Shown one piece after another: positions 27,307 through 35,448 of a DNA stretch of 64,000 nucleotides. Position 1 is the stretch's first letter. Every line of letters starts with the position of its first letter. Position numbers and translations under genes: made by a program. This stretch comes from Azophilus sp965214305 (GTDB lineage: Bacteria > Pseudomonadota > Gammaproteobacteria > Pseudomonadales > Azotimanducaceae). The stretch is from assembly GCA_965214305.1 (NCBI GenBank), contig OZ243949.1, positions 558,001 to 622,000 of the forward strand, given 5' to 3'. The notes under the pieces were generated by a model. It ran no database searches and was not told the origin of the DNA. It saw only the letters and a list, made by a program, of their open reading frames with translations.

Positions 27307-27978
27307 ATGGGAACCAAGATTCAACTGAAGTCCGCCGACGGATTCGGATTTGCCGCCTACCAGGCACTGCCCGCGGGCGCGGCCCAAGCCGGGCTGGTCG
27401 TCATCCAAGAGATATTCGGTGTCAACAACCACATTCGCGAGGTGGCGGACGGTTACGCGGCCGATGGTTATGCGGTGGTGGCACCACAGATCTTCGACCG
27501 AGTCGAGGCCGATGTGGAACTCGGCTATGCGGAGGGCGATATGGCTCGCGGTATCGAGCTTGCCTTCCAAAAATTGCAGATGCCAAACACCTTGGCGGAC
27601 TTGCGGGCGGCGATTGGTCATGCCTCCCAATACGGCAAGGTGGGCGTTGTGGGCTATTGTTTTGGTGGCCTCCTTACCTGGTTGTCGGCCTGCGAACTCG
27701 ATGGCGTAACGGCGGCGGCCTGCTACTACGGTGGCGGTATCGCCGGGGAAGCTGGACGCTCCCCAAAATGTCCCGCCATCATGCACTTCGGCGAACTCGA
27801 TGCCCACATTCCCATGACAGACGTTGACAAGATCAAAGCGGCCCAGCCGGAGGTTCCGGTATACGTCTACGATGCCGACCACGGCTTCAACTGCGACCAC
27901 CGGGGCAGCTACAACGCGGCAAGCGCCAAACTCGCCCGCCAGCGCACCCTCGACTTCTTCGCCGACAAGCTCGGCTGA
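27307..27978 (+). CDS. Dienelactone hydrolase family protein
   Basis: A 223-residue alpha/beta hydrolase of the dienelactone hydrolase family. The Cys nucleophile is at residue 118 in GYCFGG, Asp in GELDAHIP and His in DADHGFNC, giving the Cys-Asp-His triad typical of carboxymethylenebutenolidase. QEIFGVNNHIREVADGYA is another family signature. AGGAGG lies 9 bases before ATG 27307. It could open the lactone ring in chlorocatechol breakdown, but many family members act on other esters. No aromatic-ring-cleavage genes adjoin it. Confidence 0.88.
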   Translation: MGTKIQLKSADGFGFAAYQALPAGAAQAGLVVIQEIFGVNNHIREVADGYAADGYAVVAPQIFDRVEADVELGYAEGDMARGIELAFQKLQMPNTLADLRAAIGHASQYGKVGVVGYCFGGLLTWLSACELDGVTAAACYYGGGIAGEAGRSPKCPAIMHFGELDAHIPMTDVDKIKAAQPEVPVYVYDADHGFNCDHRGSYNAASAKLARQRTLDFFADKLG

Positions 27979-28090
27979 GGCCGCGCCGCTCCGGCGGCCT
28001 GGACCGCGGTCGCTCCGCTCCCTCCGCCTAGGCGCCGGAACGGCGGAACCCGGGGGCGGCCAAGGGGGACATCTCTGCTTTGCGTTGACA
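27979..28090 (+). repeat. IS right-end scar (family B), copy 1
   Basis: It contains CTCCGCTCCCTCCGCC, then AGGCGCCGGAA, GGCGGAACCC and GGGGACATCTCTGCTTTG, ending in TTGACA. The same ordered blocks occur at 40108–40263, and a shortened form ends the complete insertion sequence near 41747. No transposase accompanies this copy, so it looks like a remnant terminal segment. It begins directly after the dienelactone hydrolase stop and fills much of the 275-base gap before the DUF3450 operon; the rest of the gap shows a second TTGACA at 28106 but no convincing −10. Confidence 0.7.
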
Positions 28091-28253
28091 GCGCCATGTT
28101 GAATCTTGACATCCTATCCATGTATGTTGATGCTTCGCGCACTTAAAACGGGGGAGGCGAATGTCGCCGGTGGCCTTTGCGTTACCGGGCGGTCGTCCCG
28201 TCAAGCAATTTAGACATTTCCGGCTGCAATCCAACAATTCCGCAGGAACTCGT

Positions 28254-29024
28254 ATGAAGAAAAGACTAACCCTTTGGTTTTCCGTGTCGGCTTTGGCGCT
28301 GGCCGTCGGGCTCGGCCTCAAGGCTCAGGCGGCGACGCTGGCAGACATCTACCAGGTGGCCGAACGCATCAATCAACAGGCCAAGGTATCCCAAGCCAAG
28401 ATTGATACGTTGACCGAAGAAACCCGACAGTTGCTCAGCCAATACAAAACGGTGTTGAAGCAAGTCGAGGGGCTGCGGGTGTTCAACCGCCAACTTGACA
28501 GGCAGATTGCGGCGCAAAATCAAGAAATGGAGCAGCTGGCCCAGTCGATCGACGAGGTCACGCTGATCGAGCGGCAGATCATTCCGCTGATGCTGCGCAT
28601 GATCGAGGGGCTTGATCAGTTTGTCAGCCTCGATATGCCTTTCCTGCTCGACGAACGCTACAATCGCATCGAGACGTTGCGCGAAACCATGGACCGCGCC
28701 GATGTCGCCGTCTCCGAGAAGTTCTCTCAGGTGCTGCGCGCCTTCCAGATCGAAAACGAATACGGGCGCACCATGGAAGCCTACGCCGACACCATCGAAA
28801 TCGATGGCGTTGCCCGCAAGGTCGATGTGCTCAAGATGGGGCGGGTCAGCCTCGTCTACCAAACCCCGGATGGTGAGGAAACCGGTATGTGGAACACCGC
28901 CACCGGCGCATGGGAGCCGTTGGACGATGATTTCACCACCCCGGTTCGCAACGGCATTCGCATGGCCCGCAAACAACTCTCCGTCGATATGTTGACCCTG
29001 CCCATCACCGGCCCGGAGGCGTAA
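28254..29024 (+). CDS. DUF3450 periplasmic coiled-coil protein
   Basis: A 256-residue DUF3450 protein. It starts with a signal peptide (MKKRLTLWFSVSALALAVG, AQA cleavage), followed by a coiled coil (about 30–115) rich in Gln, Glu and Lys, then a globular part with GRVSLVYQTPDGEETGMW and a C-terminal Arg/Lys segment. AGGA precedes ATG 28254. It is the first gene of a TonB2-type operon, five bases before ttpC. DUF3450 function is unestablished; context suggests a periplasmic accessory of the energy-transducing complex. Confidence 0.88.
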   Translation: MKKRLTLWFSVSALALAVGLGLKAQAATLADIYQVAERINQQAKVSQAKIDTLTEETRQLLSQYKTVLKQVEGLRVFNRQLDRQIAAQNQEMEQLAQSIDEVTLIERQIIPLMLRMIEGLDQFVSLDMPFLLDERYNRIETLRETMDRADVAVSEKFSQVLRAFQIENEYGRTMEAYADTIEIDGVARKVDVLKMGRVSLVYQTPDGEETGMWNTATGAWEPLDDDFTTPVRNGIRMARKQLSVDMLTLPITGPEA

Positions 29025-29029
29025 TCCAA

Positions 29030-30490
29030 ATGAATCGAGTTCAACGCCTCATTTTTCTCGGCGCCCTGACCGTTGCCGCTCCCTTGGTAATGGCCCAGGA
29101 GGGCGCTAGCGGTGCCGATACCCAGCCGGTTAAGGCCAACAGCCTGGATGAGTTGCTGCGCAATGTCGAAGAACGACGTATCGTCGAGTCGCGCGAACAC
29201 AGGCAGCGTGAGCAGCGCTTTCAAAACGATAAGACGGCGCAAGCCGAACTGCTTGCCGATGCGGAAGGACAACGCCGTTCCGAGGAACGGCGCTCCGACC
29301 GCCTGGAAACCCAATTCGACGAAAATGAAATTCGGCTGCGCAATCTTCAGGAACAACTCGACCGCCGATTGGGTTCGTTGCGTGAACTATTCGGTGTGCT
29401 GCAACAGGTTGCCGGCGACACCCGGGGGGTGTTTGAAAGCTCCCTAATCTCCGCCGAGTTTCCCAATCGCGGGGAATGGTTGGGTGAACTGGCCGCCAAG
29501 ATGGGCACGGCCAGTCAGCTTGCCAGCATTGAAGAAATGGAAACCCTTTGGTTTGAACTCCAGCGTGAAATGACCGAGTCGGGCCGCATCAGCCGATTTC
29601 CGGGTACCATCACCAGGTTGGACGGCGATCAAACACCCGCCGACATCATTCGCGTCGGCGCCTTCGCCCTGCTTGGTGACGGCGAATATCTCAATTACGA
29701 CCCCGACGACGGTTCCGTGGTCGAACTGGCACGCCAGCCGGCGGCTCGCTTCACGGGCACTGTTGAAGACCTTGAGGAAGCGGAGGCGGGCGAAGTGGTG
29801 GCCGTGGCCATCGACCCGACGCGGGGTTCGCTGCTGTCGTTGCTCATTCAGGCCGCGACCATCGGCGAGCGTGTTGGCTCCTTCTTCGGCGGCATCGCCA
29901 AGGGCGAATGCTACCTGCCGTTTTGTGACGGCCAGGGCGGCTATGTCGGTTCCGTTATCATCCTGGGCGGCATCATCGGCGTGTTGCTGGCCTTCGAGCG
30001 GTTGATTACGCTGTCCATGACCGGTGCCAAGGTCAATGCACAGAAGCGTTCCGATACGGCCGATACGGGCAATCCATTAGGCCGCGTGCTCACTGTTTAT
30101 CGCGAGAATCAGACCGTGGATGTGGAAACGCTGGAGTTGAAACTCGGCGAAGCGATTATGGCGGAGACACCCAAGATATCGAGAAACGTGACGCTCATTC
30201 AGGTGATATCGGTGGTCGCACCCCTTCTGGGTCTCCTGGGCACCGTTATCGGCATGATCCTGACCTTCCAGGCAATCACGCTGTTCGGCACGGGCGACCC
30301 CAAGACGATGGCCGGCGGTATCTCCACCGCGTTGATGACCACGGTGCTTGGCCTGTGCGTCGCTATTCCCACCACCTTGCTGCACGCCATCGTGGCGCAG
30401 CGCAGCCGTTCGGTGATTCACGTTTTAGAGGAACAAACCCAGGGCATTATCGCCGACCACGCCGAGCGGTCGGGGCAGGCGCTGGCCTAG
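29030..30490 (+). CDS. ttpC: TtpC-like MotA/TolQ/ExbB proton channel protein
   Basis: A 486-residue protein with a signal peptide, a long periplasmic coiled-coil (about 35–125, rich in Arg/Glu), a globular periplasmic region, and a C-terminal MotA/TolQ/ExbB domain with three membrane segments (VIILGGIIGVLLAF, the VVAPLLGLLGTVIGMI region, and a third after MAGGISTALMTTVLG). This architecture is that of TtpC, the extra ExbB-like subunit needed by TonB2 systems in Vibrio. It would couple proton flow to TonB. The ExbB gene follows after 9 bases. Confidence 0.88.
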   Translation: MNRVQRLIFLGALTVAAPLVMAQEGASGADTQPVKANSLDELLRNVEERRIVESREHRQREQRFQNDKTAQAELLADAEGQRRSEERRSDRLETQFDENEIRLRNLQEQLDRRLGSLRELFGVLQQVAGDTRGVFESSLISAEFPNRGEWLGELAAKMGTASQLASIEEMETLWFELQREMTESGRISRFPGTITRLDGDQTPADIIRVGAFALLGDGEYLNYDPDDGSVVELARQPAARFTGTVEDLEEAEAGEVVAVAIDPTRGSLLSLLIQAATIGERVGSFFGGIAKGECYLPFCDGQGGYVGSVIILGGIIGVLLAFERLITLSMTGAKVNAQKRSDTADTGNPLGRVLTVYRENQTVDVETLELKLGEAIMAETPKISRNVTLIQVISVVAPLLGLLGTVIGMILTFQAITLFGTGDPKTMAGGISTALMTTVLGLCVAIPTTLLHAIVAQRSRSVIHVLEEQTQGIIADHAERSGQALA

Positions 30491-30499
30491 GTTCGGGCG

Positions 30500-31018
30500 A
30501 TGTTGGGGGACGCCTATCTCGCCATCGTCCAGTTCATGGAGCAGGGCGGCAACGTACTCTTTCTGATCGCCGCCCTGACATTCCTGATGTGGACTCTCAT
30601 CTTCGAGCGGCTCTGGTATTTCAATTCAGATCACAAGCGCGTTATTCGCGAAGCCGGCGATGTTTGGGAGGGTCGTCCGGAGCGGCGTTCCTGGAGTGCC
30701 CATCAGATTCGCGACCGGATGATTTCCGAAACATCCAATACCATCACCGGCAGCCTGCCGCTCATCCAAACCTGTGTGACACTCTGCCCGCTCTTGGGGC
30801 TGTTGGGTACCGTTACCGGCATGATCTCGGTTTTCGATGCCATGGCGACCCAAGGCGGCAATGCCCGCTCCATGGCGGCGGGCGTATCCATGGCGACGAT
30901 TCCCACCATGTGCGGCATGATTGCCTCCTTGTCCGGTTTGCTTGGCAGCACCTTGGTTAAGCGGAAGGTGGATTTCGAGGTGGAATCGTTCGAACGACAA
31001 CTCGCCACCGACCACTGA
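30500..31018 (+). CDS. exbB: ExbB-like proton channel subunit
   Basis: A 172-residue short ExbB of the TonB2 type with three membrane segments: NVLFLIAALTFLMWTLIF, LIQTCVTLCPLLGLLGTVTG, and MATIPTMCGMIASLSGLLG. GTVTGMISVFDAMA is the conserved ExbB/TolQ segment. It would assemble with ExbD and TonB in the inner membrane. It lacks the long N-terminal region of TtpC. Spacing (9 bases before, 41 after) indicates a single operon. Confidence 0.9.
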   Translation: MLGDAYLAIVQFMEQGGNVLFLIAALTFLMWTLIFERLWYFNSDHKRVIREAGDVWEGRPERRSWSAHQIRDRMISETSNTITGSLPLIQTCVTLCPLLGLLGTVTGMISVFDAMATQGGNARSMAAGVSMATIPTMCGMIASLSGLLGSTLVKRKVDFEVESFERQLATDH

Positions 31019-31059
31019 GCGAATACGCGGCGGATTAAGGAGGCGGACGGGGAGGCAAT

Positions 31060-31470
31060 ATGGCTCGAAAAGGCAGCCGATTCTCACGCAGCGACGACGA
31101 ATCGGACATCAATCTTACCCCGATGCTCGACGTGGTTTTCATCATGTTGATCTTCTTTATCGTGACCGCCACCTTCATCAAGCAGGCCGGCATTGAGGTG
31201 TTGCGTCCCGAAGCCGTCTCAGCCGAACAAAAACCAACGGTCAGCGTACTGGTCGCCATTGGCGAAAACGGTGAGATCTGGATTGATAAGCGACGGGTGG
31301 AGCCCGGTGCCGTGCGCGCTCAAATTGAACGTTTGCACGCCGAGAACCCGAAGGGCGGGTTGGTTATTCAAGCGGACAAGGGCGCTCGCTACGAGTTGTT
31401 GAAGGCCGTGTTGACGGCGGCCAGGGGAGCGGGCTTGAGTGAGGTGGCCGTTTCGACGGAGGGTGCTTAA
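31060..31470 (+). CDS. exbD: ExbD biopolymer transport protein
   Basis: A 136-residue protein with a single N-terminal membrane segment and the essential Asp in NLTPMLDVVFIMLIFF, the proton-carrying residue of ExbD/TolR. The periplasmic domain ends with VVLTAAR-like features (KAVLTAARGAGLSEVAVSTE). GGGGAGG lies upstream of the ATG. It is followed after two bases by tonB. Confidence 0.94.
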   Translation: MARKGSRFSRSDDESDINLTPMLDVVFIMLIFFIVTATFIKQAGIEVLRPEAVSAEQKPTVSVLVAIGENGEIWIDKRRVEPGAVRAQIERLHAENPKGGLVIQADKGARYELLKAVLTAARGAGLSEVAVSTEGA

Positions 31471-31472
31471 TC

Positions 31473-32078
31473 ATGATACTGCGAATGACGTTCGGTATTG
31501 CATTGGGGGCGGTGGCCACCTTCTTTCTGTTCCTGCTGATGCAAGCGCTCATCAAGAGCGATAAGAGTCCATTTGACGATGCGGTCACAGGCAAGATTGT
31601 CGATTTTGTGCGCGTTGAAGAGGACATCGACGTTCAAGTGAAACGGCGCAAGCCCAAGCCACCGCCAGAGCCCGATGAACCGCCGCCCGATGTGCCCAAA
31701 CCCCAATTGGATGCGAGCAATATCACCCAAGGCGTCGAGATTGGTGCCGTTGATGTGCAACTCGACCTCAATGTGGGCGGCTCGGGCGGCTTTAGCTCCG
31801 ATGGCGAATACTTGCCGATCGTCAAGGTGGCGCCGGTTTATCCGAGACGTGCCCAGACCCGTGGTATCGAGGGTTATGTATTGCTTGAGTTCGTTGTCAC
31901 CAAGACCGGTGCGGTGCGCGACCCGGTGGTGATCGAGTCGAAGCCGCCGGGCATCTTTGACCGTGCGGCCATTGGCGCGGCACTCAAGTTCAAATACAAG
32001 CCGAAGGTCGTGAACGGCGAACCCATTGATGTGGCCGGTGTGCGTAACCGCATCACCTTCGAGTTGCAGGACGGATAA
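31473..32078 (+). CDS. tonB: TonB energy transducer (TonB2 type)
   Basis: A 201-residue TonB. One N-terminal membrane segment (about 5–26) is followed by a short Pro/Glu/Lys spacer (KRRKPKPPPEPDEPPPDVPK) and the C-terminal domain with YPRRAQTRGIEGYVLLEFVV and FDRAAIGAALKFKYKP. The brief Pro-rich spacer is typical of TonB2, as opposed to TonB1. It would energise TonB-dependent receptors; two such receptors are encoded at 45.3–47.7 and 55.6–58.0 kb. Confidence 0.92.
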   Translation: MILRMTFGIALGAVATFFLFLLMQALIKSDKSPFDDAVTGKIVDFVRVEEDIDVQVKRRKPKPPPEPDEPPPDVPKPQLDASNITQGVEIGAVDVQLDLNVGGSGGFSSDGEYLPIVKVAPVYPRRAQTRGIEGYVLLEFVVTKTGAVRDPVVIESKPPGIFDRAAIGAALKFKYKPKVVNGEPIDVAGVRNRITFELQDG

Positions 32079-32084
32079 TCGATC

Positions 32085-33410
32085 ATGGCTGCCCCAACAC
32101 GAATCGGTGCGTTATTTGCAGCGCTTTTGCTGGTTGCCTCTGGCTTTGGCATTGGTCCTGTTGGTATCGCCAAGGCCTGGGCGCAGGCACAAGATGAGCG
32201 GCCGACCAAGACCCGCCGGGTCCCCTCCATGAGCGAGGCCACCTTCAAAAAACTTGCCGAAGCTCAAGAGTTCATTGACGCCAAAAATCTCGACGGCGCC
32301 ATCGGCGTACTCAACGGCATGCTGGAGCGCAGCCGACGCTATAACGGTAACGAGATCGGCCAAATCCACAACATGCTTGGCTTCACCTATTTCTCGAAGG
32401 AAGACTACGGCCAGGCGATTAGCCATTACGAGGTGGTCATCAAGCAGGGCGAAGAAATTCCCGAAGGCTTGGAAACCACCACCCTCTACACCCTTGCGCA
32501 ACTCAACTTCGTTGACGAGCGCTTCAGCGAGGCGTTGCGCTATATGCGTCTTTGGCTCGACAAGGCCAACAACCCCGGGCCGGAACCACACATTTTCATG
32601 GGCCAGGTTTACTACCAGATGGAGGATTACGCCAACGCCGCCGAACAGATCGAAATCGGCATCGATATCGCCCGCCAACGCGGTACCGATATCAAGGAGA
32701 ATTGGTGGGCATTGTTGAGTTTTCTGTATTCAGAGCAGGAACAGTGGCCCAAAGTACTGGAGGTCTTGGAAATTTTGGTGCGGGAGTTCCCCAAACGCAC
32801 TTATTGGATCAGCCTCGCCGGCATTCAGGGTCAGCAGGGTATGGAGAAGGAGCAAGTCTATACCATGATGGCGGCCTACGAGGCGGGATACTTGACCATG
32901 CAGTCCGACCTGATGACGCTCGCGGGCTTGCTGATGCAAGAGGAGGTGCCGATTCGCGCCGCGGATGTCATGCAAAAAGCCTTCGATGCAGACCTTGTGG
33001 AACGCACGGATACCAATCTGCGCAGTCTTGGCCAAGCCTATCAGTTGGCGCAGGAGGTTGATAAGGCGATTCCGGTGTTTGAGCAGGCGGGTAAACTGTC
33101 CGACGAAGGCCGCATCTACGAAAACTTGGCGCAGCTCTACATGGAGGACGACAAGTTTGATTCCTGCGTAACGGCGGCGACCAATGCGTTAAACAAGGGC
33201 GGGTTGCGTAAAAAACAAAGCGTCTACATTGTGCGCGGCATGTGCGAATACAACCGTGATGGTCTAACCAAGGCTCGGGAGTCCTTCGTATCTTGCCGAA
33301 ACGAATCCAGGCAGGCCAGGGATCAGGGCAATCAGCGCGTCTGTCAGCAATGGATCACCTTTATCGACCGTGAGCGGGACCGGCGCCGCCAACTTGCGCT
33401 TGCCAACTGA
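32085..33410 (+). CDS. TPR-repeat protein of the TonB2 operon
   Basis: A 441-residue tetratricopeptide protein with an N-terminal signal peptide or anchor. Repeats are recognisable from about residue 60 (IHNMLGFTYFSKEDYGQAISHYE) to about 415, with the pattern of paired helices throughout. TPR genes of this size follow tonB2 in many marine gammaproteobacteria; the product probably binds a partner of the TonB complex. Its last 41 bases overlap the proposed pyrF start. Confidence 0.88.
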   Translation: MAAPTRIGALFAALLLVASGFGIGPVGIAKAWAQAQDERPTKTRRVPSMSEATFKKLAEAQEFIDAKNLDGAIGVLNGMLERSRRYNGNEIGQIHNMLGFTYFSKEDYGQAISHYEVVIKQGEEIPEGLETTTLYTLAQLNFVDERFSEALRYMRLWLDKANNPGPEPHIFMGQVYYQMEDYANAAEQIEIGIDIARQRGTDIKENWWALLSFLYSEQEQWPKVLEVLEILVREFPKRTYWISLAGIQGQQGMEKEQVYTMMAAYEAGYLTMQSDLMTLAGLLMQEEVPIRAADVMQKAFDADLVERTDTNLRSLGQAYQLAQEVDKAIPVFEQAGKLSDEGRIYENLAQLYMEDDKFDSCVTAATNALNKGGLRKKQSVYIVRGMCEYNRDGLTKARESFVSCRNESRQARDQGNQRVCQQWITFIDRERDRRRQLALAN

Positions 33411-34266
33411 GACTGCCGACAGCACACCCTCCATCCGGCAACGATTGCAGGCCGCATGGGAATCGAAACAATCCCTGCTGTGTGTGGGCCTTGACCCGCT
33501 CTCCGACCGGCTACCTCTTGAATTTGTTGGCAAACCCAAGGCTTTTCGGGATTTCTGTTGTGCCATTGTGGATGCCACCGCCACCGAGGTATGCGCTTTC
33601 AAACCCCAGATCGCACACTTTGCCGCCGAGTCGGCAGAGCAGCAACTCGTTGAGGTGATTGCCCACATTCACGCCCGTTATCCCGATATTCCCGTCATAC
33701 TTGATGCGAAGCGCAATGACATAGGCAGCACCGCAGCCCTGTACGCCAAGGAAGCCTTTGAACGCTACGGGGCAGACATCGTTACAGTCAATCCTTATCT
33801 TGGCCGCGAGTCGTTGCGGCCTTTTTTGGCTTATCCGGGGCGAGGCGTCGCGGTACTTTGCCGAACCAGCAATGTGGATGCCGGCTGGCTGCAATGCCAC
33901 CCCTCGGATGAACCCACCTATCTGCGCGTGGCTCGCGCTGTGGCGCAATGGAACGAACAAGGCAACCTGATGTTGGTGGCAGGTGCAACCCATCCGGCGG
34001 ATCTGGCCCGTATTCGTGCTCTGGCCGAGTCGGTGCCCCTGCTGGTACCGGGGATTGGCGCCCAGGGCGGTGACTTGCGCGCGGCCCTTGCGGCGGGCTT
34101 GGATGTGCATGGCCAGGGCCTGGTGGTTAACGCCTCCCGCTCGATTTTGTACGCCGCATCGGAGCATTTTGCGGAGGCGGCGTATCAGGAGGCGCGCCGT
34201 CTGCGCGCGACCATGCTGACGATAACCGGCGAGCTGATGGCTCAGAGAGCGGCCTGTCCGGGCTAG
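33370..34266 (+). CDS. pyrF: Orotidine 5'-phosphate decarboxylase (type 2)
   Basis: A 298-residue enzyme that makes UMP from OMP, of the longer type 2 PyrF. Catalytic Lys/Asp cluster is in LDAKRNDIGSTA; phosphate-binding Arg region is near NASRSILYA. The GTG start at 33370 overlaps the TPR gene by 41 bases; a later TTG at about 33391 is possible. Placement on the end of a TonB operon is unusual and may couple its expression. xthA converges on it, with a short GGGCCGCGGCCC palindrome at about 34272–34283 between them. Confidence 0.92.
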   Translation: MSGTGAANLRLPTETADSTPSIRQRLQAAWESKQSLLCVGLDPLSDRLPLEFVGKPKAFRDFCCAIVDATATEVCAFKPQIAHFAAESAEQQLVEVIAHIHARYPDIPVILDAKRNDIGSTAALYAKEAFERYGADIVTVNPYLGRESLRPFLAYPGRGVAVLCRTSNVDAGWLQCHPSDEPTYLRVARAVAQWNEQGNLMLVAGATHPADLARIRALAESVPLLVPGIGAQGGDLRAALAAGLDVHGQGLVVNASRSILYAASEHFAEAAYQEARRLRATMLTITGELMAQRAACPG

Positions 34267-34287
34267 ACGCCTGGGCCGCGGCCCAAT

Positions 34288-35100
34288 CTATGCAAAGTCA
34301 CACCAAACCGGACAATGGTCGGAGGGTTTGGTGTCCCCCCGTATTTGGTAGTCGATACCGCAGTCTTTGACTCGGGCAAGCAGTGGTCCGGTTGCCAGAA
34401 TCAGGTCAATGCGCAAGCCACGTTTAGGCTCCCGTTCAAAGCCCCGGGAGCGATAGTCGAACCAGCTATAAAGCCGCTCGCCCTCTCCAATCCGGGAGCG
34501 GTATACATCCGTTAAGCCCCAGTCCATCACCGCTGTCAACCACTGCCGCTCCTCCGGCAGAAAGCAGGTTTTGCCCTCTCTCAGCCAGCGCTTGCGATTG
34601 TCTTCGCCAATCCCGATATCCTCGTCTTCCAGCGCCACATTCATATCGCCACTGAGCAACAGGCACTCGTCGGGATTGCAACGCTCCCGCAGAAAGCGCA
34701 GCATATCTTGGTAATAGCGCTGCTTGGCCGGAAACTTGACCGGGTGCTTGCGGTTTTCACCCTGCGGAAAGTAGCCGCTGATAACCCGTACAGGATGTTC
34801 GCCGAGCGGATAGCGGGCGGTGACGAAGCGGCGCTGCTGGTCGCTTTCCCGCCACGGAAAGCCGCACTGCACCTCCGTGGGTGCCTGCTTGGATAGTAGA
34901 GCAACACCGTAGTGCCCTTTTTGGCCGTGCATGACGGTGTGTGGATACCCCATGGCTTGTATCGCCTCCAAGGGGAACAAGCTGTCTTCCACCTTGGTTT
35001 CCTGCAGCGCGATAACGTCCGGGGCATGGTTCCTGGTTATCGCCTCAAGCTGATGCAGGCGGGCACGAATTCCGTTGGCGTTGAAGGTGATAAAGCGCAT
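34288..35100 (-). CDS. xthA: Exodeoxyribonuclease III
   Basis: A 270-residue DNA-repair nuclease that cuts at abasic sites and degrades one strand 3' to 5'; E. coli XthA has 268 residues. Motifs FNANGIRARL, LQETKVEDSLFP, SGYFPQGENR, GDMNVALEDEDIG and SDHCPVWCDFA cover the metal and catalytic residues (Glu, Asp, Asn, His). The ATG at 35100 is chosen, preceded by AAGGAG at a 9-base spacing; the frame is open upstream to 35214 but that part lies in repeat DNA. Confidence 0.94.
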   Translation of the reverse strand: MRFITFNANGIRARLHQLEAITRNHAPDVIALQETKVEDSLFPLEAIQAMGYPHTVMHGQKGHYGVALLSKQAPTEVQCGFPWRESDQQRRFVTARYPLGEHPVRVISGYFPQGENRKHPVKFPAKQRYYQDMLRFLRERCNPDECLLLSGDMNVALEDEDIGIGEDNRKRWLREGKTCFLPEERQWLTAVMDWGLTDVYRSRIGEGERLYSWFDYRSRGFEREPKRGLRIDLILATGPLLARVKDCGIDYQIRGDTKPSDHCPVWCDFA

Positions 35101-35141
35101 GGCAAAGCTCTCCTTGTGAATTCCGCAGACAAAGGCACTTG

Positions 35142-35302
35142 GGAGCCTCTGCCTGCGGAATTCACGGCTGCAAATCCGCTTCCGCTCGCCCCTTTGAACG
35201 TTCGATTTCGTCAAATATGGCTCGATATTCTCCTCAATCGCCCGCCCAAAGGGGCGGCGGCATCGAATTTTCGCTTTCGCGACTTCCGAAGGCAGAGGCT
35301 CC
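35142..35302. repeat. Family A repeat, copy 2 (long form)
   Basis: Left arm GGAGCCTCTGCCTGCGGAAT at 35142 and right arm TTCCGAAGGCAGAGGCTCC ending at 35302 are inverted, separated by about 115 bases that include ATGGCTCGATATTC. The same inner sequence recurs at 58728–58836. It occupies the middle of the 348-base gap between the divergent xthA and gcdH genes; I see no gene in that gap. Confidence 0.75.
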
Positions 35303-35448
35303 TAGGGGTTAGAATGCGGGAAAGTAAGACCGATTGCTATTAAGGCGGTTGATCGGCATGCGCCTGCCGCGTTGTCGATGCCGCGCCCAGCGGCGCGTCA
35401 AGCGCAGGCCGCCAAGATACAAGATCCCAATTCATTGGAATCCAGATT

